Shown: one piece after another, positions 22,340-36,140 of the stretch
Position numbering within the stretch: the stretch's first letter is position 1
Layout: each line of letters starts with the position of its first letter
Position numbers and translations under genes: made by a program
The notes under the pieces: generated by a model
Databases searched by the model: none
Seen by the model: the letters and a program-made list of their open reading frames with translations, nothing else
Told to the model about the DNA's origin: nothing
Source of the DNA: Adiantum capillus-veneris
Lineage: Eukaryota; Streptophyta; Polypodiopsida; Polypodiales; Pteridaceae
Assembly (NCBI GenBank): GCA_014529385.2
Contig: CM043956.1
Coordinates: 91,466,721-91,530,720, forward strand
Length of the DNA: 64,000 nucleotides
Direction of reading: 5' to 3'

Positions 22340-24660
22340 AAGAAAATTTTGTAAGGGTGGATGCATCTTAAATTCACCACTTGACCAACCTAAACAAGTT
22401 CTTGAGGAGAGCAAGGGAATTCTCAATCCACAACCAAGCCATCTTAAGCAAGGTTTGGAAGGTCAAGTTCATCCTATATTTAGCATTATGGTTTTCTGAA
22501 TAAATTTAAGAAGGTTTGGTGCATCCTACATCCACCACTTTGTCATTCTAAACATAGTGCAGAAGAGAGGATGCATCCTAAATCCACATCTTCCCCTGCA
22601 TCCTACATAGAATCTAGTTCGTTCTAATGGAGTTTTGAATGGTGGTGTGCATCCTATGCCATCAAATTTAAACAAGTTGTGGAGGCTAGTATACATTTTA
22701 GATTCTCCACTTGGCCAATCTAGAAATCATGGAAGAGTGGATGCTACCTCGGTCCTCAATCAAAGATTTACTCATAGTTGTGGAAGTGTGCATCCATCCA
22801 AGGTCCACCACTCGCCTAATCTAAATAGCTTGTATTATAGTGAGTGCATTCTAGATCCACCACAAAAGTTTTTCACCAATTATTACATCCTTGATCTACC
22901 ATAATTGACCATTTTAGGCAACTTGTAGAAGCTTTGGTTCATTCTAGATCCACCACTTGGCCGTTCTAACAAGTTTTGGAACATATGGTGCTTCTTAGAT
23001 GCGTCACTTGGAGATTTTAAGTTAAAGTTCTTGTTGAAGAGTAAGGGAATTCTCAATCCACCACCAATCCACTTTAAGCAAGGTGTCAAAAGGGAAAGTG
23101 CATCTTATATTTAGTACTTGGCCTTTTGAAACAAATTTAGGAAGGTTTGATGCATCTGAGATCAACCATGTGACCATTCTAAACATGGTGGTGTAAAAGG
23201 GAAAACGTATCCGAGATTCACTACCTTTCCATTCCAAACAATCTAACAAGGAAAAATGCATCCTAGATAACCTCTTGGTCGTTCAAAACAAGTTTAAGAT
23301 GGTGGTGTATCAAGTCCAAACAAGTTATAGAAGGTTGATGCATCCCAAATCCACCACTTGGCTAATCTAAAAACTATCAAGAGTGGTTGTAGCATCATCC
23401 AATATTTGTCCATATTTGTGAAAGTGTGCATGCATCCAATGCCCATCAGTTGGTCAATCTAAACATGGTGTGTTAGAATGGGTGCATTTCAGATCCATCA
23501 CATAAGGTTTTTTATCAGCTATTACATCCTTCATCCACCATAATTAGTCATTTTAAACAAGTTTTAGAATCTTTTGTGTATCAAAGATCCACCACTAGCC
23601 ATTCTTAATAAAATTTTGGAAGGCAACGTGCTTTTCGGATCCATCATTTGGAGTTTCTACACAAGTTTTTGAAAGTAATGTACATCCAAGATTCACCATT
23701 TGGCCATTCTAAACAGCTAGTAGATTGTTCGGTGCAGTTTATATTCACAACTTGGTCCTTCTAAGTAAGTAGTAAGAGAAGGATGGGTGAGACCTAGATT
23801 TATCATTTGGACATTTTAAATGAGTTTGAAGAAGATGGAAGCATCCTATATCAACCATTCCAAACAAGTTGTGGAAGGGTCGGTGCATTCTTAATCCACT
23901 ACTTTACCATTCTAAGCAAGTTCCGTAAGAGTGTTTTCATCTTAGATCCATCACTTGGCCAATCTTAAAAAGTTTGTATAAGAGCAAGGGAAAGTTGCAT
24001 CCACTTTAAGCAAGGTGTATATCTATCCCATGTTTATCACTTGGCCTTTGTGAAGAAATTATGAAGGTTTAGTGCTTCCCAAGTCAATCACTTAGCCATT
24101 CTAAACATAGTGCAAATTGGAAAATGTATCCTAAATCCACTGCCTTCCCATTCTAAACATGTTGTGCAAGGGTAGATGCATCTTAGTTAACCTCTAAGTA
24201 ATTCTAAAAAAAATGGGTAATAATGTATGCCTTATGTATCCCACCAGCAAGTTGTGGAACGATGGTGCATCCCAAATCTAGCAGTTAGTCAATTTAAAAA
24301 TCATGGAAGTGTGGTCGTAACCTCAGTTAAACATTCCACCATAGTTGTGAAAATATGCATGTATCCACAACCAATTGGACAATTTAAATAGGATGTGTTA
24401 GAATGGGTGCATACTAGACCCGACATCAATTATTATATCATGGGCTCATTGTAATTGGTCATTTTAAACAAGTTCTAAAAGCCTTTCTGCATCATAGATC
24501 CACCAGTTGTCCATTCTTAACAAGTTTTGGAAGGCAAGGTGCTTCTTGTACCATGACTCAAATATTTTAAACATGTTTTTAAAGGTAATGTGTACCTAAG
24601 ATTCACCATTTGGCCATTCTAAATAGCTAGTAGAATGGGAGATGCAATTTATATCAGTAA
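22340..24660. repeat. Degenerate satellite with higher-order repeat
   Basis: About 35-40 diverged units of roughly 55-65 bp. Core phrases are GTGCATCCTAGATCCACCAC, TTGGCCATTCTAAACAAGTT and TGGAAGG. Distinctive variants recur at long intervals. A 'GCAAGGGAATTCTC'-type unit is at 22,411, ~23,041 and (diverged) 23,983. An 'ATTACATCCTTGATC...TAATT' unit is at ~22,875, ~23,510 and ~24,430. That suggests higher-order copies of about 630 and 920-940 bp. Frames through it are short and unrelated to one another. Confidence 0.85.
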
Positions 24661-25960
24661 AATGTATCAGTAGGAAAAATATGAACTTTGCTTGGGCCTT
24701 GTAAGAATCCCTAATTTTAAAAAATTAAGACTAATTTTGTGTAGGCTTTGGGGAACAACTATATTCAATAGGCTACTTTTGAGTAGAATTCTCTAGCCCT
24801 TTTTTAGGGCCATGTAGGCTATGGTCCTTCTAGAGGTCCTTTTCTCTCTAGATCTTTGAAAGTGAAGGGAAAAAGGTGTTGTGGCATTAACTATCCCCTT
24901 CCATCCCTTTCCCATGCCACATCATCAAAAACATGCATAATCCTAAGCTAAAAAAATGAAATTATTTTTTCAAAAAACCCATTTTCACCTATTTTCTACT
25001 TAAAAGTCCCTCTCAACCTATATGCATCTCAAAAAAAACATTTTTGACCTTTTTTTTTTACTTACACTCACTAGAAGGCCAATTTTTGAATTTTTCGTTT
25101 CCCTCCAAAAGAATAACTCCCTCCCTCTCCTCCCCCCTACCTCTCTCTCTCCTCTCCTCTCCCTCTCTCCTATCTCTCCCTCTCCTCTCCTCTCCTTTCT
25201 CTCTCCCTTCTCCCTCCCTCTCCTCCCCCCTACCTCCCTTACTCTTTTCCTCCTTTGCTTCCTTGAAATCAATACGAGTTTACATATTCGCTTGCCCATG
25301 GAGTTTGTACCAAAGGCCGCACACATGGGTGAGCAAGGATCATCACAAGAACGTCGCGCTATTGGTGACACCATAATCTATATCTCCACATCTTTTAGTT
25401 CAAACTGGATGCAAATACTTGCAAATTAGTCACCAAAATATATTTAGCAAGATTATATATTGAGCTTATGCATGTTTTTGTTTGAGCATGTCTCTAAAAG
25501 CAAGGCATCTTACAAGGTGGATGTTTATGATGTTGGTTGAGTGGTCTTCATGACAAAGTTTTAAGTTGCTCGGATAAAATGACTCTTCTAAAGTGGCACA
25601 AAGCTCTCCTAAAGAAATGCCATTGTATAGTGGAGTTGTGGCTCTGAGGCTACACCAAGAACCATTATGCTAACATGGGGAGATCCATACTAGGACAATA
25701 CAACAGCTTTCCATAAGCAAGACATCCTTTCCTATCATGGGGGCACCCTCACCAAAGATGTTTTATGTGATAGGTCATATGGAGCATACCATGTCATGGA
25801 ATGGATGCAAGAACTATGACTGCACTACCCCTTGTAAGTTGTTCAGCAATGTCTGATGATCAAAGTCAATAAGAAGAAATTTGGACTTTATTGTTTGTTG
25901 TTGTGTAAGTGCACTCTAGATCTATCATATTTTGAGCTTGTTAGGGCAGTTAGCCCAAAG
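24661..25960. other. Region without recognised gene; CT-rich patch
   Basis: 25,100-25,250 is a CTCTCC/CCTCTC low-complexity stretch that opens overlapping Ser/Leu/Pro frames on both strands. 25,260-25,410 and 25,470-25,960 are unique-looking, but no domain is visible on either strand. Confidence 0.4.
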
Positions 25961-26005
25961 ACTATTTTTTGAAAGCTGAAAGGAGAGCTGTGTCACGTTA
26001 GTGAA

Positions 26006-26543
26006 AAGACACAATGAAATCGCGCGTGAAAAGACACAATGAAATCGCGACTTTAGATCGTGACTTTCTCTTTCCACTTTCTCACTGCATCCGACGTTCT
26101 ATTTCTGCTGCTTTATTCAAAGTGCTCTTCTTGCCAACGGTTCTGCTCATAGAGAGAAAGCAAGTACAGCTCTCTCTCTCTCACACTCACACACACACAC
26201 ACTGACGTACGTGGCATGGCAACCTTCTTGCTCGACACAGATTAAGCTTTCCTTTAATCAATTGTGGCTGCTGCTATTAGTATTGTGAGCTCTCGAAAGG
26301 CTGCTTACATATGTACTTCATTACCATCATATATTGTGTGTATTTTCACTTTCTTCTCTCTTGGGTTCCGCTGTTTGCATCTTTCGTGGAGAGAGAGGCT
26401 TTTGAACTGTTTGTTGCAAGCCTGCTCTTCATCATCTAGTTTCAATCAATAGGACAACCTCAAAATCGTTCAATTTTTTATGTTTTATTGAAAGTGCTCT
26501 TCTTGCCAACGGCAGGTGCTGCTCGTAGAGAGAAAGCAGGTAC

Positions 26544-26596
<53 letters not shown>

Positions 26597-26625
26597 GTAC
26601 GTGCTATAGGCATGGCAACCTTCTT
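26006..26625. repeat. Duplicated leader of the complex array, with (CT)n(CA)n
   Basis: GTGCTCTTCTTGCCAACGG plus 'AGAGAGAAAGCA' followed by (CT)n(CA)n and 'GGCATGGCAACCTTCTTG' occurs at about 26,119-26,230 and again at about 26,491-26,625. A 23-bp direct repeat (GAAAAGACACAATGAAATCG inside each copy) is at about 26,001 and 26,027. 'TTTCGTGGAGAGAGAGGC' occurs at 26,382, 26,636 and 27,317. This is the start of the array that continues to 29.4 kb. Confidence 0.75.
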
Positions 26626-26630
26626 GGTAT

Positions 26631-29195
<2,565 letters not shown>

Positions 29196-29421
29196 AGCGT
29201 GCTCGTACGCTCTCGACATTCGTGCTATTCATCATCTAGTTCCAATCAAATGCGACAACCTCAGAATCTGTTCTATCTTCCCTTTAAACAACTAGCGTGC
29301 CAAGCTATGAGTATTGTGAGATCTCAATCAGAAGGCTACATACATGTGCTCTCACCTGTACTTTGTCCTCATTACCATCCTGTATTTGCATCTTTCGTGG
29401 AGAGAGGCTTTTGAATGATTT

Positions 29422-30126
29422 ATGCATGATGGTGTTGTGTTTAGAAAACCAGAACTAAGGAAATCGGTGACCAGCGAGCCAGACTCACACAGTGAGTATT
29501 GTGCGAATGAAGGAAGTGGGGGGGAGTGCCAGGAGGTGACTATTGGCTTGTGGGCATCAAGGGCAGGAAAGGTTGTTGGAGGGGTCTCGTGGGGTGCCGT
29601 TTTCAGGTTATCCGGCAGTACCGGCCTCCTTGTGGGAGACTATTCGCTAGAGCGCAGGGGAAGCAGAATGGGTATCGACAAAGAAGGCCAGCGGTCAGGG
29701 GTCACGAGTAGAACCACCTGAACCTGTCCATATCAGGTTGATAGAAGGCAAGCTGTGGTATTGAAGGGTGAGCCGGGGATATTACGCAGGCAAAACTAGG
29801 AAAGGCGTGACAAAGGTCTGTTTTATGGAAAAGTAGCGGGCGCGAGCCCTTTCGACGAAGAGATGCGTGACAAGGGTATGCAAATGCTGGTAATTTCAAT
29901 CACGGGACAGCCAGGTCTGTGTTATGGAAACGTGTCGGGCGCAAGTCTCTTCGACAAAGAAATGCACGATGATCAGGTCATGCTTATGGTTATGGAGACT
30001 CTAAATGGAAGGGATTATGAGTCCTATTATGGTTTAGTCGCTGAGCCGAGACGGTCTAAAGTGGACCCTCTGGGAGTGGTTGTCATTAGGATACAGTTGA
30101 GCAAGAGGGTGCAGGTCCTGTCATGA
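29422..30126 (+). other. Unrecognised GC-balanced segment with short frames
   Basis: Two plus-strand frames, 29422-29721 (99 codons) and 29863-30126 (87 codons), look codon-like ('MVMETLNGRDYESYYGLVAE') but match nothing I know. 29,815-29,960 holds an internal duplication (ATGCGTGACAAGG/CTGTTTTATGGAAA versus GTGTTATGGAAACGTG with GTCTCTTCGACAAAG). Related sequence recurs at 35,860-36,140. Confidence 0.3.
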
Positions 30127-30129
30127 ACG

Positions 30130-30400
30130 CACTTGTATGGATGTCCCTTTGCTCGAGGTGTCCTGCAATACATCGGGCGACCTCCTCAATGGTCCCAATA
30201 GCATGGACAGGTGGTATCTAGAGTAGAGAGCCGAAAGAGATGCAGGGATATGACAAAGTGTGGGCCGAGTGTGTGTTCGAAAATGACATTACTTGGGGGT
30301 GCTAGGATATGGAACCCAAATTCTTTTTTATGCTCGTCCTTTGGTACTGGAAACTGATGCTCATTGGGAGCAGCATGGAACAGGGTGGCCAGATGGCTGG
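30130..30400. repeat. Dispersed repeat R, copy 1
   Basis: Shares with 35,855-36,130 the ordered phrases GCTCGAGGTGTCCTGC/ACTCGAGGCGTCCTGC, ACCTCCTCAATGGTC, AGCATGGACAG/GGCATGGACAG, GAGATGCAGGGATATGACAA, 'GTGGGCCGAGTG', 'GAACCCA', 'TTTTTATGCTC' and 'AGCAGCATGGAAC'. Copies are about 75-80% alike by eye. Family unknown. Confidence 0.7.
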
Positions 30401-30699
30401 TATGGAAGGATGGGGGTCTCGGACCCACCTGACTAACGATGCGAATGGGTGGCAATGCCTTGGTCTATATGGATGCCAAAGGAGGTGGCAAATGCAATCA
30501 CCTATGCTTTCACCTTGAAGGCATCTTGCAATTAATGTGTTCCAAGAGACGCAATTTTGGATATAAAGCTCATCAATAGAACTTTCCATGCTTTGATAGC
30601 GGCACCAAATTTGGAATTTTTCTGGTTTCGAGAAGTTTCCTTGCCACATCATGTAGGGCAACATAAGGGCAAGCATAGGTGATTGCATTTGGAGAAAGT

Positions 30700-30975
30700 A
30701 CTTTCCTTCATCTCTTGTTAAAACATCCTAGTGCTTCCTTGCAATAGCCATGTTGGGAATATGCTACAATGAACGCATCCAGGAGACGAGATTTTCACTA
30801 GACAGCTCATCAAGAAGTTCTAATGCTTTGATAATGGGACCACATTTGGCATTTGCATCCAATTCTTAGAACCTGCTTGCCACACCATGTTAGGTAACAT
30901 TAGGCCACATTCCTTGAATGTGCAAACATAGGTGATTGCATCCAGAGAGAGGCCTTTTTTGCATATATGTGACAC
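30700..30975. repeat. Segmental duplicate A (partner at 32,140-32,415)
   Basis: 'ACAATGAACGCATCCAGGAG', 'GATTTTCACTAGACAGCTCA', 'TGCTTTGATAATG' and 'AACATAGGTGATTGCATCCA' occur in the same order at both places, offset about 1,443 bp, over 90% identical by eye. It covers PPR-derived sequence. Confidence 0.85.
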
Positions 30976-32139
30976 AGACCTTCCTTGCGACAACCATATT
31001 GGGCCAACAAAAGCTCACCAGCAACTTTTCATTCTTTCATAAAGGGACCACATGTGGCATACAAAGTGACAAATGCATTTCCAAGGATGAGTATTCGCAA
31101 CTGCCCCTACCTACCATTCTCATCGTGAATTCTCTGAAGCACATGAGAGAGCCACACCTTCAACCTTCAAGCATAGGTGGAAACAACCCTGCGCCTACTG
31201 ACACTACCCTTGGTAAAATCGCACCACATCTGGTATACATCTCAACCTTAGGCCTTCAAGGTGCAACCATAGGTGATAGCATCTAGAGAGATGCCTTGTC
31301 CTTCAAGTAGGAAGCATAGCCAATTGCATCTAGAGAGAGACCTTCTGTTCGCAGCTGGTGAAAGTAGTATAGAGCTTCCTTGTTAGAGCCAAGTTGGGCT
31401 TAAAACCTCTCAGCGCTTCCTTGCCACAACATGCTCAGTAGCATAAGGACACACGCCTTCAAGGTGAAAGCATAGGTAATTGCACATGCCTTCTGGCATA
31501 CATATAGGCCAAGGCATTGCCAAGCACAGCATGTTTTTACAACAACCCCTGATTAGCAATCTCATCATGAATTTTCTCACACATGTGAAAATCTATGTAG
31601 GGCCACATACCTCTCAAGGTGCAAGCATAGGTGATTGCATTTGGAGAAAGGACTTTCCTTCCTATCCGGTTAAAACAGCTTGGAGGTTCTTTGCAACACC
31701 TGTGTTGTACATATCCTACAATGAATGGGTTCCAAGAGACACAACTTTGGATAAAAAGCTCATCAATAGAACTTTCCATGCTTTGATAGAGGCACCATAT
31801 TTGGAATTTTTCTGGTTAGAGAAGTTTCCTTGCCACACTTTGTAGGGCAACATAAGGGCAAGCATGGCTGATTCTATCTGTAGAGAGCCCCTCCCTTCGC
31901 ATCCGATGAAAACAACACAGAGCTTTCTTGCAACAACCATGTTGGGCATATCTTGCATTCCTAGACACAATATTTTGTACAAAGAGCTCATCAAGTTCAT
32001 TCACAAGGGCACCACATTTGGCACATGTGTTTCCGACACCTCTTGGCTAGCAATCTCATCATGAGTTCTCTCACCCATATGAAGATGTTGTGTAGGGCCA
32101 CACCCCTTCAAGGTGCAAGAATAGGTGATTGCATTTGAA

Positions 32140-32415
32140 GAAAGTTGTTGCCTTCATATTTGGTTAAAACATCGTAGTGCTTCCTTGCAATAGTCATGTT
32201 GGGAATATCCTACAATGAACGCATCCAGGAGACGAGATTTTCACTAGACAGCTCATTAACAAGTTCTAATGCTTTGATAATGAGACCACATTTGGCATTT
32301 GAATCCAGTTCATAGAACCTACTTGCCACACCATGTTAGGTAGCATAAGGCCACATTCCTCCAATGTGCAAACATAGGTGATTGCATCCAAAGAGAGGCC
32401 TTTTTTTGCGCATAT
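32140..32415. repeat. Segmental duplicate A' (partner at 30,700-30,975)
   Basis: Second copy of the PPR-derived block, starting in 'CATCGTAGTGCTTCCTTGC' and ending in 'AGAGAGGCCTTTTTTTG'. It then runs into the LTR-like unit beginning near 32,490. Confidence 0.85.
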
Positions 32416-32486
32416 GTGGCACAGTGCCAGCTGTCGTGAAGACTCTAGTGCTAATCGAGCATATCTGTCTCTAAGGAGAGCCCAAG

Positions 32487-33446
32487 CGGAAGAGAATAAG
32501 GATTTGCTTGGATCTAGTACTCTGCACACAAACACAAGGGACACTTTACTTCACTTGAGAGAATTGAACTGAAGTGAAAGAAAGAGAGAAACGAGAGAGA
32601 GAGAGAGAGAGAAAAGAGACGACACAGGGATGTCGGGTCCCAACCCTCAAGGGCCCCCTTGCTCTATTGCCAAATCAAGTACTTTCTTTATTCTTGCACA
32701 AATGCGACTACAATGATGCTGATGTTGAAGGGTATTGATGCTACTGAGGTACTGAAGGGGTCTATATCGAAGACGATGATGTCAACGACAAGTTCTGTGG
32801 GTTCTATGTCGAAGACGGGGAGGTCGACGAGGAGGTCTATGTCGAAGACGATGAAGTCGATGACGAGGTACTAAGGGTCTTTGTTGACGACGATGAAGTC
32901 AACGACAGTACTGTGTCGAAGATGCTGAAGTCGACGACGGTTCTATGTCGATGACGGTGAAGTCGACGACGGTTCTGTGTCGAAGACGGTGATGTCCACG
33001 ACGGTTCTGTGTCGAAGACGGTGATGTCCACGACGAGGTCTATGTCGAAGACGATGATGTCGACGACGGGTACTGTTGGTCTATGTCGACGACGACGACG
33101 ATGATGGTGACTGTGACGGTGACGACAATGGTGTCGTCGTCAAGTCCGGGACTACGATGACGATGACGAAGGTGTTGTTGTCAAGATAGGGACCTGCGAT
33201 GACGATGGCGATGGTGTCGTCATCAAGATAGGGACTTCGACGACAATGACGATGGCGACGACAACGATGGTGTCGACGATGACGGCGTCAAGGCTGAAAA
33301 CTGAAAACGTTGGGTTGTCTGCTGAAAACTGAAAACGCCAGGCTGATCTGGGCCTTCTTCTTCTTTAGAAAACGCTAGGGCTCCTGCTGAGGTGCTGCCT
33401 GATTGCTGGGTGCCTACCTCCTTGTGTCCCTGCTCTAATACCAATG
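32487..33446 (-). repeat. LTR-retrotransposon relic unit A with acidic minisatellite
   Basis: Begins GCGGAAGAGAATAAGGATTTG, passes a GA tract and 'CACAGGGATGTCGGGTCCCA', then a long GAC/GAT/GTC minisatellite (32,710-33,290) and 'GCTGAAAACTGAAAACG' repeats. It ends at 33,431 in GCTCTAATACCAATGT, the reverse complement of a tRNA-iMet primer-binding site with one change. The first ~170 bp are repeated almost exactly at 33,455-33,660. It reads as LTR-type sequence of a minus-strand element; coordinates are approximate. Confidence 0.5.
32710..33290. repeat. GAC/GTC-rich minisatellite
   Basis: Imperfect repeats of about 30 bp (GTCGAAGACGGTGATGTCC, ACGACGGTTCTGT) that later simplify to GACGACGATGATG. 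One frame gives mostly Asp/Glu/Val, another Ser/Thr/Arg/Lys. No frame is open throughout. Confidence 0.85.
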
Positions 33447-33559
33447 TCAGATGCAGCGGAAGAGAATAAGGATTTGCTTGGATCTAGTACTCCGTACACA
33501 AACACAAGGGACACTTTACTTCACTTGAGAGAACTGAACTGAACTGAAAGAAAGAGAGA

Positions 33560-33614
<55 letters not shown>

Positions 33615-33671
33615 AGACGACACAGGGATGTCGGGTCCCAACCCTCAAGGGCCCCCTTGCTCTGATACCAA
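33447..33671 (-). repeat. LTR-like unit B with primer-binding site
   Basis: Starts TGTCAGATGCAGCGGAAGAG, repeats the head of unit A including 'GGGACACTTTACTTCACTTG', carries a 45-bp GA tract (33,565-33,610) and ends TTGCTCTGATACCAATGT. That end is the exact complement of the plant LTR-element primer-binding site TTGGTATCAGAGC, on the minus strand. Confidence 0.6.
33656..33671 (-). other. Primer-binding site (minus strand)
   Basis: TTGGTATCAGAGC read on the minus strand, complementary to the 3' end of plant initiator tRNA-Met. It is directly next to a TGTTAGG LTR edge, as reverse-transcription priming requires. Confidence 0.7.
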
Positions 33672-34600
33672 TGTTAGGTGCAACGGAATAAATGTTGTAT
33701 TTTCTCAAGATTAGTGATCTTTATTGCTCAAGGTTCCTTTTAGTTCTTAGGGAAAGAGAGACCGTTCCGTCTTATGGGGAGTGCTATGATCACAACACAA
33801 AGTGAGTGGACACTGTGCATGCAAGTGAATGAGACTGAGAGAAGGAGAGAGAAGAGATACGACACCGGAGAGGTTGTAAAACCCTCCTCCGAAGGCCCCA
33901 CTCTCGTCGGCAAGAGTGGTCTACTTGATTGTACAATGCGTATGCAATGGACTGATGCAATGGGACTATGCCGATGGTGACGACGGTGATGACGACGACG
34001 ACTTAGGCTGAAATCTGTGAACTTCTTGGTGGCTGAAAATGATTGTTTCTTGATGGGTTCATGGCTGAAAAAAGACTGTTTTTGTCCGGTCGAGAGGATG
34101 ATGAAAAACGCTGCTGTAATCTGCTCTTTGGCTGCGTTTTTGGGGAGAAAGTTCCTTGCTGAAAAACGCTGGGACAGCAGAGGTTTTCTTGCTGAAATTT
34201 GCAGGTTTTCAGGTGCTAATAAACCCTTACCGTCTACGGAGGTTCTGCTGCAACTGATGATAAAAAACGCTGATCCAATGATGTGTTCCTGGCGTTAGTG
34301 CATGCTGAAAACGCTGCAGATCTGCAAGCAAATCCTAGTGTTAGTGATTCTTGATGGTGCTGCTGCCAATGGGGTAAAACGCCAGGGCAAGGTGGGCTTG
34401 GGATGGCGATAGCAGGTTCTGGAAAACGCCAAGAGGAAGGTCCTTTTGGCGATGGCTGAGGGAAGGGGAGTCTTGCTGAGAGAGGGTGGGACTCCTTTGC
34501 TCAACCCTATATTTTCCATTACATGTATGCATGCTCCTATTGTCAAGGGGGGACCCATCGGCCATCTATGGCTGCATCAGTAGCATACTCTGCTGTTCTA
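33670..34600 (-). repeat. LTR-like unit C
   Basis: Starts TGTTAGGTGCAACGGAATAA, parallel to unit B's TGTCAGATGCAGCGGAAGA. It contains a diverged GA-rich leader, a short GACGACGACG run (about 33,975-34,005) and several GCTGAAAAACGCTG phrases. Units A, B and C are therefore related but different in age. The right limit is not clear. Plus-strand frames at 33,774-34,298 are not conserved in units A and B, so I do not call a gene. Confidence 0.5.
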
Positions 34601-34905
34601 TGTGACATGACCTACATGAACCCACATCCGGCTTCAAAAAACGAGCAAGCAGCTCTAATTCGCCTGGCTTAGCGCTGCTTTGGCTGATCATGCTTAGTGT
34701 CCCTTTTTCTTCCACTTCCTCATACATTCTGGTCTCTTTGTATTGCATTGTCATTGTACCTGCAATCCAATCATGGGGCCCTTTCCCCAAGTCCCATTGG
34801 GCACCATATTTGTCATACATATCAATAATGCATTGGAAAACACAACATCATTCTCCAACAGTCCCCCGACTAGCTTCTCATCTTGAATTCACTCACCCAT
34901 GTCAA

Positions 34906-35120
34906 GGTCTTGTATAAGGCCTTCCTTTTGAGCCCGCTTAAAACATCCAAGAGCTTTCTTGCCATAGCCATGTTAGGAATATCCTTCCACGAACGTGTTC
35001 CAAGAGATGACATTTTGGACAGAAAGTTAATCAACAACTTCTTGTGCTTTGAACAGGGAACCACATTTGGCATTTGCATCCGGTTCATTGAGTTTCCTTG
35101 CCACACCATACTCTGTAGCA
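34906..35120 (-). pseudogene. PPR repeat relic
   Basis: Minus strand reads 'LSVQNVISWNTFVEGYS', one stop (TAA), then 'HGYGKKALGCFKRAQKEGL', a classic plant PPR repeat boundary. Further upstream in another frame is 'EPDANAKCGSLFKAQ'. One or two repeats only; not functional. Confidence 0.75.
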
Positions 35121-35854
35121 TAAACGCTGATGAACATGGGCTGAAAAGGTTAGACTATTGCTGGAAAAACGGTGAAGTTCATGGGTCCTTGATTTGTGGT
35201 GCTGTGGGTACTTGGCTGGTACTTGTCCTTTTGCTTCTGGCCTTCTCAAGAGAGACCACCAAGGTCACATATATACTCGATAAAAGCACAGTTACAAGGC
35301 TGAGGATGGCACGGTTGGCCAGTTCTCAGTCATGGTACCCTCGACGAAGTACCAATTGGTCGGAGATGCGCGAAGCCTAACTATGGGCAGCTTAAGCTTC
35401 CGGGCCTGTCTTGACTGGCCAGATATGGTTCACTCGGAGGACTAGATGTCCTTTGAACAGGGAACCACATTTGGCATTTGCATCCGGTTCATTGAGTTTC
35501 CTTGCCACACCATACTCTGTAGCATAAACGCTGATGAACATGGGCTGAAAAGGTTAGACTATTGCTGGAAAAACGGTGAAGTTCATGGGTCCTTGATTTG
35601 TGGTGTTGTGGGTACTTGGCTGGTACTTGTCCTTTTGCTTCTGGCCTTCTCAAGAGAGACCACCAAGGTCACATATATACTCGATAAAAGCACAGTTACA
35701 AGGCTGAGGATGGCACGGTTGGCCAGTTCTCAGTCATGGTACCCTCGACGAAGTACCAATTGGTGGGAGATGCACGAAGCCTAACTATGGGCAGCTTAAG
35801 CTTCCGGGCCTGTCTTGACTGGCCAGATATGGTTCACTCGGAGGACTAGATGTC
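35047..35854. repeat. 404-bp tandem duplication, nearly identical
   Basis: GAACAGGGAACCACATTTGG occurs at 35051 and 35455. The whole 404 bp, including 'GGGCTGAAAAGGTTAGACTA' and 'TCGGAGGACTAGATGTCC', is repeated with only a few substitutions. It duplicates the edge of the PPR relic plus a non-coding stretch. It is very recent by its identity. Confidence 0.95.
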
Positions 35855-36140
35855 CTTTTACTCGAGGCGTCCTGCGATGTGGCGGACAACCTCCTCAATG
35901 GTCGAGATGGCATGGACAGTTGGTACGGGCTAGAGGCCTATAGTTGGTACGGGCTAGAGAGCCGGGCGAGATGCAGGGATATGACAAAGAGTGGGCCGAG
36001 TGGGTGTGCGAAGATGTCAGTATTTGGAGGTCCTACCGGGAGATAGAACCCATATTTTTTTTAATGCTCATTTTGTGCTATTGGCACCTTATGCTCACGA
36101 GGAGCAGCATAGGAGCAGCATGGAACGGTGAGAGAGATGT
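35855..36140. repeat. Dispersed repeat R, copy 2
   Basis: Partner of 30,130-30,400. It also contains its own short duplication, 'AGTTGGTACGGGCTAGAG' at about 35,918 and 35,942. Confidence 0.7.

Larger units (their letters stand above)
30530..32440 (-). pseudogene. Pentatricopeptide-repeat (PPR) gene relics, several units
   Basis: Minus-strand pieces have PPR signatures: 'MESSIDELFIQSCVSWN', 'YVQHRCCKEPPSCFNRI', 'LSPNAITYACTLRG', 'EKIHDEIANQGLL' (31,537-31,779). A partly parallel piece lies at 30,560-30,690 and further 'LSLDAITYVCTLEECG' and 'DELFVQNIVSRN' pieces at 31,716-32,440. Intact PPR proteins are organellar RNA-binding factors with ~35-residue helical repeats. Here the frames are broken every one to two repeats, no start or organellar presequence is visible, and parts are duplicated copies. 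This is non-functional debris. Confidence 0.75.

Noticed and set aside
22340-24660. CRISPR-like array
   Set aside because: Units are degenerate, spacers are not unique against constant repeats, no cas-like gene is present and the genome is a plant's. It is a satellite.
25022-25429. Overlapping Ser/Leu/Pro frames of 110-135 codons
   Set aside because: They depend on a CTCTCC-rich patch; the unique part after 25,260 shows no recognisable motif.
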